DNA of 48,019 nucleotides from SLRI01 sp964576715 (GCA_964576715.1 CAZNWE010000026.1:1-48019); one strand, 5' to 3'. Shown: positions 31,828 through 43,051, counted from the stretch's first letter. A program made the numbers and translations. Notes: generated from the letters alone by a model not told the origin.

Positions 31828-32940
31828 TTGCGTCATATTGCCATGTTTTTAGTGGCATGGTCGTTCCTGGTCGGTGGCCCGCTGCCGGCGGCGGCAGAGA
31901 TCGCCATTGGCGTTGCCTCGCCCCTCTCCGGCCCGCTCGCTGCCTCGGGTGCGCGCAACCTGCTCGCCGCGAGGATGGCGGTCGAGCACCTCAACGAGAA
32001 CGGCGGCGTCCTGGGTGAACCCCTTTATGTGGTGAGCGTCGACGACCGGTGCGGCACCACAGAGGCGGTCGCCGCCGCCGAACAGCTGGTCACGGCCGAT
32101 GTCGCCCTGGTCGTCGGCCACATGTGCTCACACTCCTCGCTCATGGCAGCGGCGATCTACGACATCGCCGGCATCATCATGATCACCCCCGACAGCACCC
32201 ACCCGCGACTGACCGAAGAGAACCGACCCAACGTCTTCAGGCTCATCGGCCGCGATGACATGCAGGCTCTCGCGTCGGCCGAGCTGATCGCCACGCGCTG
32301 GCCGCGGCAGCGTCTCGCCATCGTCCACGACGGCAGCGTCTACGGGCAGGGCCTGGCGCTCGAAACCGAGCGCGCACTCAAGCGGAGAGCCGTCGAGATC
32401 GCGCTGGTCGACCAGTACGAGCCCGACCAGAAAGACTATTCGAAGCTGGTCGAACGCTTGCGCGACGCCGAGATAGAGTTGCTCTATGTCGGCGGCTACG
32501 GCCCCGACGCGGGCCGCATCGTCGCCGACGCCCGCGCAGCCGGCTCGAACCTGCAGTTGATCGGCGGTGACGGGGTCGGCATGGACGAATTCTGGGCAAC
32601 CGCCGGCGAGGCGGGTGAAGGCACCATCTTCAGCACCTTCGAATTGCAGAACAGCATGCCGGACGACGAGGCCCCTTTGCAACCCGGCGCCACGACAGCG
32701 CCAGCGGTGCTCTCGCACACCCCGGCCGGCGGCCTCGGAGCCTATGCGGCGATCGAGCTTTGGGCCGCAGCCGCAACACGCCTGCAAACCCTCGACGCCA
32801 CGCAGATCAGCCGCCTGCTCCACTACGACCGCTTCGCTACCGTTCGCGGCGCTGTCGCGTTCGACGACAAGGGCGACGTGCGGAACGCGGCCTGGACCTG
32901 GCTGGTCTGGCGTGGCGGCTTGAAGGTCCCGCTGGACTGA
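31828..32940 (+). CDS. Periplasmic branched-chain amino acid/amide-type ABC receptor (Peripla_BP_6)
   Basis: A 370-residue receptor of the Liv type. The N-terminus is a signal peptide ending at about PLPAAAE (residue 24), then IGVASPLSGPLAASG, the usual beginning of the mature domain. Later segments include VVGHMCSHSSLMAAAIY, TPDSTHPRLTEENRPNVFRL and VFRLIGRDD. Cys74 and Cys99 may form the disulfide seen in some homologues. The start is a TTG at 31828, chosen because GGGAGGG lies 8 bases upstream; an internal ATG at 31843 would shorten the signal peptide. No permease or ATPase genes are nearby, so this is an orphan receptor beside the cyclase genes. Confidence 0.85.
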   Translation: MRHIAMFLVAWSFLVGGPLPAAAEIAIGVASPLSGPLAASGARNLLAARMAVEHLNENGGVLGEPLYVVSVDDRCGTTEAVAAAEQLVTADVALVVGHMCSHSSLMAAAIYDIAGIIMITPDSTHPRLTEENRPNVFRLIGRDDMQALASAELIATRWPRQRLAIVHDGSVYGQGLALETERALKRRAVEIALVDQYEPDQKDYSKLVERLRDAEIELLYVGGYGPDAGRIVADARAAGSNLQLIGGDGVGMDEFWATAGEAGEGTIFSTFELQNSMPDDEAPLQPGATTAPAVLSHTPAGGLGAYAAIELWAAAATRLQTLDATQISRLLHYDRFATVRGAVAFDDKGDVRNAAWTWLVWRGGLKVPLD

Positions 32941-32976
32941 ACGGCGACGCCCGCTGGCGCAACGCCCTGCCCTCGC

Positions 32977-34434
32977 CTACTGCGCCGGAATGGTCGCCTC
33001 GATCTTGTCGATCATGAAGTCGAAGAACGGGTTGGAGGCCATCCGCAGGAGGGAATCGATGCTGACGATGAGGATGCCGCGTTCGCCGCGGGTGGCGAGT
33101 GCACCCAGGCTGACGCCGAACTCGTTCTCCGGGTCGGGCCTGAGGCCGTAGAGGCTGTCGGTGATCGGGAAGGGTACGGCGACGTGGCTGAGCGAGAAGA
33201 CGTCGGGCGGGTAGAAGAGGCCCAAGGGTTCCGTCGTCGTCTCGACGAGCGCGCCCGCCTCGGTGATCCGGGCCACGACCTCGAGCCGGTTGGGGTCGAT
33301 ATTGGTGATGATCGTCGTCTTGAACGGCCGCGGCGGTGGCGGCAGCAGGCGGGTGAGGACGGTTTCCGGATCGGCGCGCAGCAAGGGGCCGAACTTGGCG
33401 CTGCGATTGGCATCGAAGAGGACCAGCTCGCTGCGGCCCTCGGGCAGCATGCCGTGCAGCTTGTCGACCACGGCAGCCGTGCTGACGGTGGAATCGACCA
33501 CCGACTGAAAGCTGAGAATCGGCGGCAGCTCGCCCAGCCGGCCGGCCGCGCCGTGGCGCCGCAGATCGGCCTGGAGCGCCATGGTCACCAGATGTGACTG
33601 CCGGGCGCCATTGACCGGAAAGGAGTTGTACTTGAAGGGGTTGAACTCCGGGATGATGGCGATCCAGACGGCCTTGGCCCAGCGCGGGAAGACCGCGGGC
33701 CAGCCGGCGATGCCGGCGAAGCGCGCGAAGGCGGTAATGCCGACCATGGGCGAGACGAGGATCAGCTGATCGGCCTGCCGCAGGTCGTCCCGGTCGATCG
33801 CCTCCATCGCATAGTTGAGCGCCAGCGCCCCGCCATTGGAGAAGCCCACGATGTGCAGCGGTGCCTCCGGGCCGACCCGCCGCTCGGCTTCGCGCACGGC
33901 GAGCCGCGTGGCGGCAGCCCATTCTGGCCACTCGACCTCCAGGAGCCCGGCCGGCACGGTGCCGTGTCCCGGCAGGCGGATGGCGACGACGGTAAAGCCC
34001 CGTACCAGATAGCGCTCGGCCACATGGCGCAGGCTATAGGGGGCATCGGTGAGGCCGTGCAGCAGGACGACAGCCCCCCGCGGCGGGCCGGCGGGCTCAA
34101 GCGTGTAGGAGCGGTTCCAGTCCCGGGCGAAGTTGCCCGGATAGAGCGGGCTCGCGGTGAAGAAGCGATTGAAGGGGACGTGGTCCTCGGGCTCGAGCGC
34201 CTGCGACACGTCGCGAGCGAGGTCCGCGAAGAGCCGCGCCTCGTGCGCCAGATAGTCGTCCCAGCCGGCGCCATCGAGCGCCTCGACCTCCAGCTCCTCG
34301 GGAATATAGGTGTGCCAGATCTCCAGAGGCGGGCCGCGCTGGGTGTCCCAGGCACGAAGGCCGAGTAAGGTGACCAGGGCGACCAGAACCAGCACGAGCC
34401 CACGTCGCGTCCAGCGCCACAACCGCCTCAGCAT
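32977..34434 (-). CDS. Membrane-anchored alpha/beta hydrolase (copy A)
   Basis: A 485-residue protein with one N-terminal transmembrane helix (about 10-27) and an alpha/beta hydrolase domain from about 115. The oxyanion HG is at 126-127 (VVLLHGLTDAPYSLRH), the nucleophile Ser199 in IVGFSNGG, the probable acid Asp314 in FQSVVDST and the probable base His417 in FSLSHVAVPF. The family resembles carboxylesterases and lysophospholipases; substrate unknown. A second copy lies at 35527-37032, and an EF-hand protein and a glycine-zipper lipoprotein lie between them, all on the same strand. The domain probably faces the periplasm. Confidence 0.82.
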   Translation of the reverse strand: MLRRLWRWTRRGLVLVLVALVTLLGLRAWDTQRGPPLEIWHTYIPEELEVEALDGAGWDDYLAHEARLFADLARDVSQALEPEDHVPFNRFFTASPLYPGNFARDWNRSYTLEPAGPPRGAVVLLHGLTDAPYSLRHVAERYLVRGFTVVAIRLPGHGTVPAGLLEVEWPEWAAATRLAVREAERRVGPEAPLHIVGFSNGGALALNYAMEAIDRDDLRQADQLILVSPMVGITAFARFAGIAGWPAVFPRWAKAVWIAIIPEFNPFKYNSFPVNGARQSHLVTMALQADLRRHGAAGRLGELPPILSFQSVVDSTVSTAAVVDKLHGMLPEGRSELVLFDANRSAKFGPLLRADPETVLTRLLPPPPRPFKTTIITNIDPNRLEVVARITEAGALVETTTEPLGLFYPPDVFSLSHVAVPFPITDSLYGLRPDPENEFGVSLGALATRGERGILIVSIDSLLRMASNPFFDFMIDKIEATIPAQ

Positions 34435-34486
34435 CGACCTTCGACGAGCACAGCCGGCAACGGGTCGACCCGCCCGCTAGCCCGCC

Positions 34487-34882
34487 TCAGGCGCCGGCAC
34501 CGTAGCGTTCGCGGCGCCATTCCTCGAACAGTCGCTGCTCCTCGATCAGCCGTCGGGTTTCCTCCGCCTGGAGCGCCTGCTGCCGCTCGAAGGCGAGCTG
34601 GCGCTGCATCTCCCGGTCACGCGCCGCCTCGCGCTCCGCCGCCTGACGCTCCTCGGCCTGGCGATCGAGGGTCATGTTGCCGGCGAGCCCACCGACGCCG
34701 GCACCGATCAGCATGCCGGTCGTGCTGTTGCCGAAGAGCAGGCGCCCTGCACCCGCACCGACCGCGGCACCGCCGGCCGTGCCGACACCGGGCGAGCCGG
34801 TGCCGCTGCCTTCACAGGCCGCAAGCAGCAGTGCCAGCGCGCCGATGCCGGCAACGGAAAAAGGCCGCACACGCCGCTTCAT
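34487..34882 (-). CDS. Glycine-zipper lipoprotein with coiled-coil tail
   Basis: A 131-residue lipoprotein. The signal sequence ends in a lipobox (LLLAAC, Cys23), followed by a Gly/Ala-rich double-helix glycine zipper (about 28-70, with TAGGAAVGAGAG and MLIGAGVGGLAG) and a charged heptad-rich helix (about 75-125, rich in Glu, Arg and Gln). Such zippers insert in membranes in many outer-membrane and cell-envelope proteins. I chose ATG 34882 because GGGAGGG lies immediately upstream; an ATG five codons earlier lacks this. It starts 11 bases after the EF-hand gene stop, so the two are co-transcribed. Confidence 0.75.
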   Translation of the reverse strand: MKRRVRPFSVAGIGALALLLAACEGSGTGSPGVGTAGGAAVGAGAGRLLFGNSTTGMLIGAGVGGLAGNMTLDRQAEERQAAEREAARDREMQRQLAFERQQALQAEETRRLIEEQRLFEEWRRERYGAGA

Positions 34883-34893
34883 CACCCTCCCGC

Positions 34894-35322
34894 TCATGGC
34901 ATCACCCCCTGCTCGGCGGCCGCACCGCCCGTCATCTCTTCGAAGCTCAAGGCGCCGTCACCGTCCTGGTCGGCGGTTTCCAGGCCAAGCAGTTTGTGGT
35001 CCATCACCTCGTCGAAGCTCAAGCCACCGTCGCCATTCGCATCGACACGCTCGAACATCGCCGGGTCGTGCTCGCCCAACTCGTCCGGGGTCAGCATGCC
35101 GTCGCCATTCGCATCGAGCGCCACGAAGCCGGCGGCGGCGTCGCGCGCCAGTTCGGCCTCGTTGACCAGCCCGTCGCCATCGGTATCCGCCGCATCGAAG
35201 GCAAATCCCTCGGCTGACGCCGGCAAGCCGTCATCGAGCTGCGCTGCTGCTGGACCGGCCAACATCGCGATCAATCCCGCGGCGGCCAGCCCTGCTGAAC
35301 GTCCCGCGCGCCTACACTTCAT
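34894..35322 (-). CDS. Secreted EF-hand calcium-binding protein
   Basis: A 142-residue protein with a signal peptide (cleavage near AGPAAAQ, residue 28) and four canonical 12-residue EF-hand loops: 46-57 (DTDGDGLVNEAE), 70-81 (DANGDGMLTPDE), 94-105 (DANGDGGLSFDE) and 118-129 (DQDGDGALSFEE). All loop positions 1, 3, 5 and 12 carry acidic or Asn ligands, so calcium binding is likely. The start at 35322 is backed by GTGGAGC six bases upstream. It lies between the two hydrolase genes and directly before the lipoprotein gene. A calcium-responsive partner for the hydrolases is speculation. Confidence 0.85.
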   Translation of the reverse strand: MKCRRAGRSAGLAAAGLIAMLAGPAAAQLDDGLPASAEGFAFDAADTDGDGLVNEAELARDAAAGFVALDANGDGMLTPDELGEHDPAMFERVDANGDGGLSFDEVMDHKLLGLETADQDGDGALSFEEMTGGAAAEQGVMP

Positions 35323-35526
35323 CGGTTGCTCCACTTGCAGCGAACGCCAAACACGGCGGCTATACACGAGCGGCCGGGGTCCGTCAGCAGCCAGCAGACC
35401 GCGACGCTCCGGCGGCGTCTTGCCGCATCAGGGCCCACCCGTGCGCGCCGCCGCAGGTCAGGAAGCGGTCGGCGGCGAGCCGCAGGCCTGCGCCGGCGGC
35501 AATCTCGAGCCCGTTCGGCTCGGCCC

Positions 35527-37032
35527 CTACTCCGCCATGTCGACGGCGGCTGGCACGGCCATTGCGTCGCGCTCCGTCAGGGTCTCCTGGAGGCGCTCGA
35601 CCAGGTAGCCAAAGAATGGATTCGACGTCATGCGCACGAGATCGTCGCTCGGCACCGCCAGCACGCCGCGCTCGCCCCTGGTCGCCATGGCACCGAGGCT
35701 GATCCCGAAGCCGTCCGGCGGCTCGGGCTCGAGGCCGTAAAGGCTGTCGGAAAGCGGGAACGGCAAGGCGACATGGGAGAGCGAATAAACACCCGGCGGG
35801 AAGGCGAGATCGAGCGGCCGCTGCTCCGCCTCCACAGCGCCGGCCACCACCCGCCGGGCGACCACCCGCGGCGATGCGGCATCGCGATTGGTGACCACCG
35901 TCACGGCAAACGGGCGCGGTGCCGGCGGCAGCAGGTCCGAGGCTGACCGGGCCGCCAGCGGCCGGATCAGATGGCCGAAATGCTCGGCCCGGTTGACATC
36001 GAACAGCACGAGCTCGCTGCGCCCAGCCGGCAGCCGCGCGTGCAGCGCGTTGATCACCGCATCGGTCAACACGGTGGCGTCGACCACCGACTGGAAGGTC
36101 AAGACCGGCGGCAGCAAGGCGAGCCGGCCGTTCCTGGCGTGGCGCTGCAGCCGGCGCTGCAGGTCCTGGGTCACCCGGAAGGACTGCCGTGCCGCGTTGA
36201 CCGGCAGCGAGTTGTACTTGAACGGGTTGAACTCCGGGACGAGCTTGATCCAGGCGGTCCTCGCCCAGCGTGGCACGATGGCGGGCCAGCCGGCGATGCC
36301 GGCAAAGCGCGCCGCCGCGGTGATGCCGACCATGGGCGAGAGCAGGACCAGCTGGTCCGGCCGATCGAGGTCGGCTTGGTCGAGGCAGGCCAGGGCATGG
36401 TCGAGCGCCAGGGTGGCGCCGTTGGAGTAGCCGAGGAGATGCAGGGGCAAGTCAGGGCCGACTCGGCGCCGCGCCTCGCGAATGGCGAGCCTGGTCGCCG
36501 CCGTCCAGTCGTGCCAGCCGATCCGGCTGAGCGCCGCCGGCGTCGTGCCGTGCCCGGGCAGGCGGATGACCACCGCGACGTAGCCCCGGTCGCGATAGGC
36601 CTGGGCGATATGACGCAGGCTATAGGGCGAATCGGTGAGGCCGTGGAGCAGGACGGCGGCACCCGCGACAGCACCATCGGGCTCGAGGATGAACGACCGA
36701 TTCCAGTTCCGCGCCAGGCTCTCGGGGTGGACCGGGCTGCCCTTGAAGTAGCGGTTGACCGGCACCCGGTCGTGTGCCGGGAGCTGCTCGCTGATCGCGC
36801 GCTCGACGGCAGCCATGAGCCGGACCTCGGCGGCGAGGTAGGCCGCCCAATCGGCCCGATCGATCGCCGCCCTGTCCAGCTCGTTCGGGCTGTAGAGGTG
36901 CCAGGGCTCGAGCGCGGCAGCACCCCTCGTCAGGACGACGCGCAGCGCCAGGAAGGCCACGAGCATGGCAATGCCGACCAGGGCACCGCGCGCCAACCAT
37001 TCGACAAGGAAGCCGGTCAGGGATGCCGTCAT
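35527..37032 (-). CDS. Membrane-anchored alpha/beta hydrolase (copy B)
   Basis: A 501-residue paralogue of the hydrolase at 32977-34434, aligned along its whole length. It has an N-terminal helix (about 14-34), HG at 130-131 (VLLHGLTDSPYSLRH), Ser203 in LLGYSNGA, Asp318 in FQSVVDAT and His420 in YSLSHVALPF. Long blocks are shared, such as LVSPMVGIT-like and PEFNPFKYNSLPVNAARQS. The C-terminus is about 15 residues longer. It starts 56 bases after sufT on the same strand but shares no obvious function with the SUF genes. The 204 bases downstream (35323-35526) are non-coding. Confidence 0.82.
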   Translation of the reverse strand: MTASLTGFLVEWLARGALVGIAMLVAFLALRVVLTRGAAALEPWHLYSPNELDRAAIDRADWAAYLAAEVRLMAAVERAISEQLPAHDRVPVNRYFKGSPVHPESLARNWNRSFILEPDGAVAGAAVLLHGLTDSPYSLRHIAQAYRDRGYVAVVIRLPGHGTTPAALSRIGWHDWTAATRLAIREARRRVGPDLPLHLLGYSNGATLALDHALACLDQADLDRPDQLVLLSPMVGITAAARFAGIAGWPAIVPRWARTAWIKLVPEFNPFKYNSLPVNAARQSFRVTQDLQRRLQRHARNGRLALLPPVLTFQSVVDATVLTDAVINALHARLPAGRSELVLFDVNRAEHFGHLIRPLAARSASDLLPPAPRPFAVTVVTNRDAASPRVVARRVVAGAVEAEQRPLDLAFPPGVYSLSHVALPFPLSDSLYGLEPEPPDGFGISLGAMATRGERGVLAVPSDDLVRMTSNPFFGYLVERLQETLTERDAMAVPAAVDMAE

Positions 37033-37088
37033 CCGCGATCGGTGCCAGCCGATCGCCGCTCAGGCAAGCCGGATCGGGCCCGCCCGCT

Positions 37089-37535
37089 TCAATAGATCAG
37101 CCCTAGCTCCAGCTGCGCTTCTTCGGTCATCATCGAGGGGTGCCACATCGGCTCCCAGACGATCTTGACCTCGCACGCCTTGACGCCGTCGACCGCCTCG
37201 ACCTTGTGCTGGACCTCCATCGGCAGCGATTCCGCCACCGGGCAGTTGGGCGAGGTCAAGGTCATGTCGACCGTCACCGCATTGTCGTCGTGAACGTCGA
37301 TCTTGTAGATCAGCCCGAGCTCGTAGATGTTGACCGGGATCTCCGGATCGAAGATCTGCGACAGCTGGCCGATGATCTGATCGCCGAGCTTCTCGACCTC
37401 GGCCATGCGCTCGGGCGACACCGGCCTTTCCCCGGCGACCGATGGTTCTGCCGCGCTTCCGGCAGCCGGTTCCCGACCATTCTCGTCGGCGTCCAGGAAC
37501 GCCGCCGCCCGGTCCAGTCCGTTGTCCTCTGCCAT
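37089..37535 (-). CDS. sufT: SUF iron-sulfur assembly protein SufT (DUF59/MIP18 family)
   Basis: A 148-residue protein whose C-terminal DUF59 domain (about 42-148) has IFDPEIPVNIYELGLIY, TSPNCPVAESLPMEV with the conserved reactive Cys, and a WHPSMMTEEAQLELGL end. Such proteins aid maturation of Fe-S enzymes. The N-terminal 40 residues are polar and variable. I chose ATG 37535; an ATG at 37550 overlaps the sufS stop codon (ATGA) and would add five residues, and either would be translationally coupled to sufS. It is the last SUF gene in the operon. Confidence 0.9.
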   Translation of the reverse strand: MAEDNGLDRAAAFLDADENGREPAAGSAAEPSVAGERPVSPERMAEVEKLGDQIIGQLSQIFDPEIPVNIYELGLIYKIDVHDDNAVTVDMTLTSPNCPVAESLPMEVQHKVEAVDGVKACEVKIVWEPMWHPSMMTEEAQLELGLIY

Positions 37536-37546
37536 GTCCCCCACCC

Positions 37547-38806
37547 TCATTGAAACATCCCCGCCACCCGATGCAGGCTTCGGGTCAGCGCATCGATGTC
37601 GGCCGTTGTGTTGTAGACGCCGAACGACGCCCGCGCACTGGCGCTGAGCCCGAAGCGCTCGTGCAGCGGCATGGCGCAATGGTGGCCCGTGCGGATGGCG
37701 ATGCCGTCGAGATCGAGCATCATGCCGATATCCTGCGGATGCGCCCCCTCCAGCGTGAACGTCAGCACACTGGCCTTGTCCTCTGACGTGCCGATCAGCC
37801 GAAGCCCCGGGATCTGCTGGATGGCGCGCGTCCCGTAGGCCAGGAGCTCGGCCTCGTGCAGGGCGATCGCCTCGATGCCGATCGCCTCGACGAAGTCGAC
37901 CGCGGTCCCGAGTGCGATGATCCCGGCGATGTCGGGCGTGCCGGCCTCGAACTTGAAGGGGATCTCGTTCCAGGTCGTGCCGGAGAAGCTCACCCGTTCG
38001 ATCATGTCGCCGCCGCCCTGATAGGGCGGCATCGCATCGAGATGGGCGGCCTTGCCCCAGAGCACGCCGACCCCCGACGGGCCGTAGAGCTTGTGCCCGG
38101 AAAAGACGATGAAATCGGCATCGAGGGCCTGAACGTCGACCGGCAGATGCTGGATCGCCTGAGCGGCGTCGATCAGCACCGGGATGCCGTGCGCCTTGGC
38201 GAGCGCCACGATCTCGGCCACCGGATTGATCGTGCCCAGGACGTTGGAGACCCAGACCACGGCGATCATCCGGGTCCTGGGCGTGATCAGCCGGGCGAAG
38301 GCGTCCAGGTCGAGCTCGCCCACATCCGTCACCGGTGCGGGCACCACCTTGGCTCCCTTGGCCGATGCGATCATCTGCCAGGGCACGATATTGGCGTGGT
38401 GCTCCATCTCGGTGACCAGGATCTCGTCGCCGGCCTCGAGCTTGGGGGCGGTGAAGCACTGCGCCACGATGTTGATGGCTTCAGTGGCGTTGCGAGTGAA
38501 GACGATCTCCCGCCAGTCCTCGGCCTTGATGAAGCGCTGGACCTTGCGCCTGGCCTCGTCGTGCAGGGCCGAGGCACGCTGGCTCAGATCGTAGATGCCG
38601 CGATGGATGTTGGCGTAGTCGTGCTCGTAGACATGGGCGAGCGCATCGATCACCGCCCGCGGCTTCTGCGTCGAAGCGGCACTGTCGAGATAGACGAGCG
38701 GCCGCCCCTGCATCTCCGTCTGCAGGATCGGGAATTCGGCGCGGATCGCCTCGACGTCGAAGGCCGGGGTTACGGTTCGGGTCGCCAGGGTGGCCATATC
38801 GGTCAC
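37547..38806 (-). CDS. sufS: Cysteine desulfurase SufS
   Basis: A 419-residue class V PLP aminotransferase-fold enzyme that takes sulfur from cysteine for Fe-S assembly. PLP Lys239 is in FSGHKLYGPSG, the cofactor-stacking His136 in MEHHAN, and the persulfide Cys377 in RTGHHCAMP, the group II (SufS) loop pattern. Start: a GTG at 38806 overlaps the sufD stop (GTGA); an internal ATG at 38797 is possible. No SufE or SufU sulfur-transfer partner is encoded in this window, although group II enzymes usually depend on one. Confidence 0.95.
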   Translation of the reverse strand: MTDMATLATRTVTPAFDVEAIRAEFPILQTEMQGRPLVYLDSAASTQKPRAVIDALAHVYEHDYANIHRGIYDLSQRASALHDEARRKVQRFIKAEDWREIVFTRNATEAINIVAQCFTAPKLEAGDEILVTEMEHHANIVPWQMIASAKGAKVVPAPVTDVGELDLDAFARLITPRTRMIAVVWVSNVLGTINPVAEIVALAKAHGIPVLIDAAQAIQHLPVDVQALDADFIVFSGHKLYGPSGVGVLWGKAAHLDAMPPYQGGGDMIERVSFSGTTWNEIPFKFEAGTPDIAGIIALGTAVDFVEAIGIEAIALHEAELLAYGTRAIQQIPGLRLIGTSEDKASVLTFTLEGAHPQDIGMMLDLDGIAIRTGHHCAMPLHERFGLSASARASFGVYNTTADIDALTRSLHRVAGMFQ

Positions 38807-40158
38807 AGCATGTCCGTCAGGTTGGCGCCACCGGGGGTGCGGGCGACCAGGCGCTCCTGGGCCAGCTTCATCACCGCCTGGTCGCTGAACCGTTCCAGAA
38901 CCTCGGCCGCGAAAGCATAAGTGAGCAGGCTCTCCGCCTCGTCCCGGTCGAGGCCGCGGCTCCTCAGATAGAAGAGTGCAACCGGGTCGAGCTCACCGCA
39001 GGTGGCGCCATGGCTGCATTTGACGTCGTCGGCGTAGATTTCGAGCTCGGGCTTGCTGTCGATCTCGGCATCGTCCGACAACAGGAGATTGTTGTTGGTC
39101 TGAAAGGCGTTGGTGCGCTGCGCGTCCTTGTAGACGAAGATCTTGCCGGCGAAGGCCGCCTTCGCCTTGTCCAGGGCCAGCCCCTTGTAGAACTGGTCGG
39201 AATGGCAATCAGGCTGCTCGTGGTGGACGCGAATGACGTTGTCGACGTGCTCGTTGCCGATCGGCATGTAAACCCCGTTGAGCTGGGCCTCGATGAAGCC
39301 ACCCAAGAGATGCATGTCGGTCTCGTTGCGCACCACCGACCCGCCGAGCGTCGCCAGGGTCTGCTTGAGCTCGCCCCGCTGGCCGATGCGGATGCGGTTG
39401 AGGCCGACGAAGCTGGTGCCAGCCGCTCCCAGTTGCAGACGGTCGTGGTCCAGCCGGGCTTCGTCGCCAATGCTGTAGTCGCCCACGAGATTGGTCAGGC
39501 AATGACCGTCCCGGACGCCGATATGGCTCTCGATCAGCTGCGCCTTGGCGCCGCGGCCGAGCTTCACGATGATCCGGGGATGGGTCATCACCGCACTCGC
39601 CTCGCCGAGCGTCAAGAAGAGCAGCTGGATCGGCCGTTCGAGCGCGACCCCCTCGGCGACCTCGATCCAGGCGCCGGACTGGAGGAAGGCAGCATTCAGA
39701 TCGGCGAAGCTGTGCGGCTCGGCATCACCCTGAACGGCCGCCAGAACCCAGTCGGGCTCGTCGCGCAGCATGGCGTCTAGACCTTTGATCACCACGCCGT
39801 CCGGCAGGCCACCTACATGGCTCAATTCATTGGCCAAATGACCGTTGACGAAGATCAGCCGCCGGGCGAGCGGGCCGCCGGCGAAGTAGCGCTGCACGTC
39901 GTCAAGCTTGACATCCGGCCGGGCGGCCAGGCCCATGGCGATGTTCGCCACCTTGGCGATGTTGGTGTATTTCCAGGTCTCGACCCGCTGGGTCGGCAGG
40001 CCGGCGGCGGCGAAGCGGGCGAAATGCGCCTGGCGCCAGTCATCGACCACCGGTCGGCCGAAGCCGGGCAAGCGCCCGCTCTCGGCTCTGAACAGCTCGG
40101 CAAAGGCCGGCACCGGTGGCACGTGCCGGGAGGCGGGCTGACGGGCGATGGCAGTCAT
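38803..40158 (-). CDS. sufD: Fe-S scaffold component SufD
   Basis: A 451-residue beta-helix protein of the SufBD family. Its C-terminal half shows NAFQTNNNLLLSDDAEIDSK-like and ADDVKCSHGATCGELD (His in CSHGAT aligns with the cluster-assembly His of SufD). Together with SufB and SufC it forms the SufBC2D scaffold in the cytosol. GGGGAGGGAA precedes ATG 40158. Stop codon overlaps the sufS start, and sufC ends 16 bases upstream, so the order sufC-sufD-sufS is tightly coupled. Confidence 0.93.
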   Translation of the reverse strand: MTAIARQPASRHVPPVPAFAELFRAESGRLPGFGRPVVDDWRQAHFARFAAAGLPTQRVETWKYTNIAKVANIAMGLAARPDVKLDDVQRYFAGGPLARRLIFVNGHLANELSHVGGLPDGVVIKGLDAMLRDEPDWVLAAVQGDAEPHSFADLNAAFLQSGAWIEVAEGVALERPIQLLFLTLGEASAVMTHPRIIVKLGRGAKAQLIESHIGVRDGHCLTNLVGDYSIGDEARLDHDRLQLGAAGTSFVGLNRIRIGQRGELKQTLATLGGSVVRNETDMHLLGGFIEAQLNGVYMPIGNEHVDNVIRVHHEQPDCHSDQFYKGLALDKAKAAFAGKIFVYKDAQRTNAFQTNNNLLLSDDAEIDSKPELEIYADDVKCSHGATCGELDPVALFYLRSRGLDRDEAESLLTYAFAAEVLERFSDQAVMKLAQERLVARTPGGANLTDML

Positions 40159-40174
40159 GGCGTTCCCTCCCCGC

Positions 40175-40930
<756 letters not shown>

Positions 40931-40979
40931 CAACTGATCCTCGAAAACGCTTGTTGCTTCGTCTGTTGAAAGGCGGCGC

Positions 40980-42425
<1,446 letters not shown>

Positions 42426-42470
42426 GCCGTCCTTGCTCCGTTCAAAAAACTGTCGTCGCGTCCGTTCTGG

Positions 42471-42926
42471 TCACACCGGTGGGCGTGCCACAGGCTCGAA
42501 TGGCTGGCGTAACGCCACCGGTATCGCATTCGCCATCTCGGCCAGCGTTACCTCCTCGAGAGCCTCACGAATCGCCCGGTTGATGCGCTCCCAGTTGGTA
42601 CGTGCCGGGCACAGCGATTCGATCACGCAATCCCCGGCGGCCCCATCGATGCAATCGGTCACCGCGATCGGGCCTTCGAGGGTCTCGATGATCCTGGCGA
42701 TGGTGATGGAACCCGCCGGCAGCGACAGCTCGTAGCCGCCCTTGACCCCGCGTTGCGAGCGAAGCAGCCCGTCCCTGGCCAACGCCTTGAGAATCTTGCT
42801 CGCCATCGGTGACGGAATGCGCGTCGCCTGCGCGATTTCCTGGGCACTCGCCTGGTGCCCACCCGGACGCGCCAGGTGCGTCATGATGACGATTCCGTAA
42901 TCGGCGAGCTTGCTGAGCTTGATCAA
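42471..42926 (-). CDS. Rrf2-family Fe-S regulator of the SUF operon
   Basis: A 151-residue winged-helix regulator of the IscR/Rrf2 family. The HTH spans about 26-66 (AQEIAQATRIPSPMASKIL, then GVKGGYEL in the wing). Three cysteines, Cys92, Cys100 and Cys106, match the Fe-S ligand region of IscR, with spacing C-x7-C-x5-C instead of IscR's C-x5-C-x5-C. The start appears to be a TTG at 42926, since Rrf2 proteins begin with M-x-L-S-x-x-A-D-Y and no ATG is available before residue 15. It heads the SUF operon and probably senses cluster status and controls its own promoter. Confidence 0.92.
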   Translation of the reverse strand: MIKLSKLADYGIVIMTHLARPGGHQASAQEIAQATRIPSPMASKILKALARDGLLRSQRGVKGGYELSLPAGSITIARIIETLEGPIAVTDCIDGAAGDCVIESLCPARTNWERINRAIREALEEVTLAEMANAIPVALRQPFEPVARPPV

Positions 42927-43028
42927 CGATGTCGTCCGCCTTGGTAGTCACCGTACCGGCTGTCCGACCCGAAGGTTGGACGGAGGCATGCCGCGCTCGC
43001 GGCGACCAGAGCCGGTTGCAGCGAACTA

Positions 43029-43043
43029 GGACCATTTCGGTCC
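43029..43043. promoter_or_regulatory. Palindrome at the start of the SUF operon leader, candidate operator
   Basis: A perfect inverted repeat GGACC, 5-base spacer, GGTCC (43029-43033 and 43039-43043). It lies just downstream of the candidate -10 on the minus strand, over the predicted transcription start. A protein bound here would block the promoter. An Rrf2 autoregulatory site is the natural guess, but the sequence does not match the IscR, RirA or SufR sites I know. Confidence 0.35.
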
Positions 43044-43051
43044 GCTTTCGT

